From: Azospirillum brasilense
GTDB taxonomy: Bacteria; Pseudomonadota; Alphaproteobacteria; Azospirillales; Azospirillaceae
NCBI RefSeq assembly: GCF_001315015.1
Contig: NZ_CP012914.1
Span: 1,856,501-1,920,500, forward strand
Length of the DNA: 64,000 nucleotides
Direction of reading: 5' to 3'
Position numbers and translations under genes: made by a program. Position 1 is the stretch's first letter, and each line of letters starts with the position of its first letter. Below, one piece after another: positions 63,082-64,000 of this stretch. Below the pieces are notes generated by a model that made no database searches, was not told the origin of the DNA, and saw only the letters and a program-made list of their open reading frames with translations.

Positions 63082-64000
63082 TCAACGACCGGGCGAATCA
63101 ACCTGTACGAACACCAGCGCGGTCCGCCCGTCCACCGGCATCGTCCGCCCGGCGAGCTGCATCCGCCCGTCACCGGCCCCATCCGCCACGCGGGTGTCGA
63201 GCACACTCCGCCAGCCGCGCGCGTCGGGCACCTCCGGCAGGGTGACGTTGACCGTGTCGGTGTGGGCGTTCAGCACGATCAGCAGCACCCCGTCGTCCTG
63301 CGGCGCGCCGTCCACCCCGGTGTAGGTTCCGGCATGGCCGTTCAGCAGCAGCATGATGCAGCGCGCGTGCCCGTTGCGCCAATCCTCCGCCGATTTCTCG
63401 GCCCCTTGCGGCGTGTACCAGACGATGTCCTTCAATCCGTTCGGCGAGGTCCGGCGGCCGTGCAGGAACACCGGACGGCGCAGCACCGGATGGGCTTTGC
63501 GAAGGGCGATCAACCGCTTGACGAAGGCCAGCATCGGCCCGCCCTCGCCCTTCAGCCGCGCCCAGTCGAGCCAGGAGGTCTCGTTGTCCTGGCAATAGGC
63601 GTTGTTGTTGCCTTTCTGGCTGTGGCCGATCTCGTCGCCGGCCAGCATCATCGGCGTGCCCTGCGACAGGAACAGGGTGGCCAGCAGGTTGCGCTTCTGC
63701 TTGGCGCGGGCCTCGCGGATCGCCGGGTCGTCGGTCTCGCCCTCCACCCCGTGGTTCCAGGAATGGTTGGCGGAATGGCCGTCGCGGTTGTCCTCGCCGT
63801 TGGCCCAGTTATGCTTGTCGTTGTAGGAGACGAGGTCGTGCAGGGTGAAGCCGTCGTGCGCCGTGACGAAGTTCACCGACGACCAGGGCCGGCGCCCGCG
63901 CTTCTCGAACAGGTCCGACGAGCCGGCGATGCGCCCCGCCAGTTCCGGCAGCATGCCGTCGTCGCCCCGCCAATAGCGGCGCACGGTGTCGCGGTAGCGG
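63082..64000 (-). CDS. glgX: Glycogen debranching enzyme GlgX, C-terminal part (runs off the window)
   Basis: The 3' 300 or so codons are present, read into the right edge. RYWRGDDGMLPELAGRIAGSSDLF, VNFVTAHDGFTLHDLVSYNDKHNWANGEDNRDG, SWNHGVEGETDDPAIREARAKQ and TLFLSQGTPMMLAGDEIGHSQKGNNNAYCQDNE are the GlgX/TreX isoamylase family motifs. The carbohydrate-binding C-domain follows. It debranches limit dextrins; with malQ it belongs to glycogen turnover. The catalytic N-terminal half is outside the window. Confidence 0.95.
   Translation of the reverse strand, partial: RYRDTVRRYWRGDDGMLPELAGRIAGSSDLFEKRGRRPWSSVNFVTAHDGFTLHDLVSYNDKHNWANGEDNRDGHSANHSWNHGVEGETDDPAIREARAKQKRNLLATLFLSQGTPMMLAGDEIGHSQKGNNNAYCQDNETSWLDWARLKGEGGPMLAFVKRLIALRKAHPVLRRPVFLHGRRTSPNGLKDIVWYTPQGAEKSAEDWRNGHARCIMLLLNGHAGTYTGVDGAPQDDGVLLIVLNAHTDTVNVTLPEVPDARGWRSVLDTRVADGAGDGRMQLAGRTMPVDGRTALVFVQVDSPGR

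Overview
The window is GC-rich (high-GC codon third positions, dense genes) and reads as a chromosome segment of an alphaproteobacterium close to Azospirillum (Rhodospirillales). Support: class II DAHP synthase, a DctSR-DctPQM TRAP system arranged as in purple non-sulfur bacteria, an Mn-catalase behind a promoter of the alphaproteobacterial EcfG type, PleC-like kinases, and MlaA/MlaC. The species call is inference; no rRNA is present. I see no phage, insertion sequence, CRISPR array or plasmid gene. This is mostly core chromosome with sensory and accessory genes between housekeeping ones.

Layout. 1-5.3 kb: tail of egtB, a thioredoxin-fold [2Fe-2S] ferredoxin, pncB, a FliL-like protein, glutathione reductase and Mn-catalase (redox and stress). 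5.4-11.6 kb: ampG-type permease, class II DAHP synthase, a second FliL-like protein, succinate-semialdehyde dehydrogenase, panC. 11.8-18.8 kb: a small membrane protein, two identical tRNA-Val(CAC) genes, a DUF3108 protein, gph, the glmU-glmS pair for UDP-GlcNAc, and a Tat-exported M15-type peptidase. 19-25.5 kb: a long pentapeptide-repeat protein, an exported rubredoxin-like protein, Lrp and LysE, a patatin, an RlmM-like methyltransferase and an exported hydrolase. 25.7-34.6 kb: bfd behind a Fur-like box, an unusual hairpin-rich intergenic region, then a signalling and uptake block in which dctS-dctR and a second histidine kinase are divergent from dctP-dctQ-dctM.

34.7-43.4 kb: yjdM, a chemoreceptor paired with a periplasmic binding protein, a molybdopterin oxidoreductase, nitronate monooxygenase, a diguanylate cyclase, an exported pentapeptide protein and a thioesterase. 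43.5-49.5 kb: a methionine/one-carbon unit (ArsR-methyltransferase fusion regulator, metF, a DUF29 gene, metH), with a perfect 16-bp palindrome upstream of the regulator. 49.8-56.7 kb: mlaA, mlaC, a pentapeptide-PilZ-like fusion, ettA, a YaiI-type protein, and a membrane PAS protein ending in a DnaQ-like domain that appears to have lost its catalytic residues. 56.7-64 kb: a secreted endostatin/lectin-like protein, a TadE/G-like protein, bacterioferritin, malQ, an unusual response regulator and the 3' part of glgX.

The most interesting items are the pseudo-exonuclease PAS protein, the SAH-regulator-like methionine operon with its palindrome, the hairpin array at 26.2-26.4 kb, the pentapeptide-PilZ fusion, and the exported CX4C rubredoxin. 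No wholly new multi-gene system is evident; these are individual leads.
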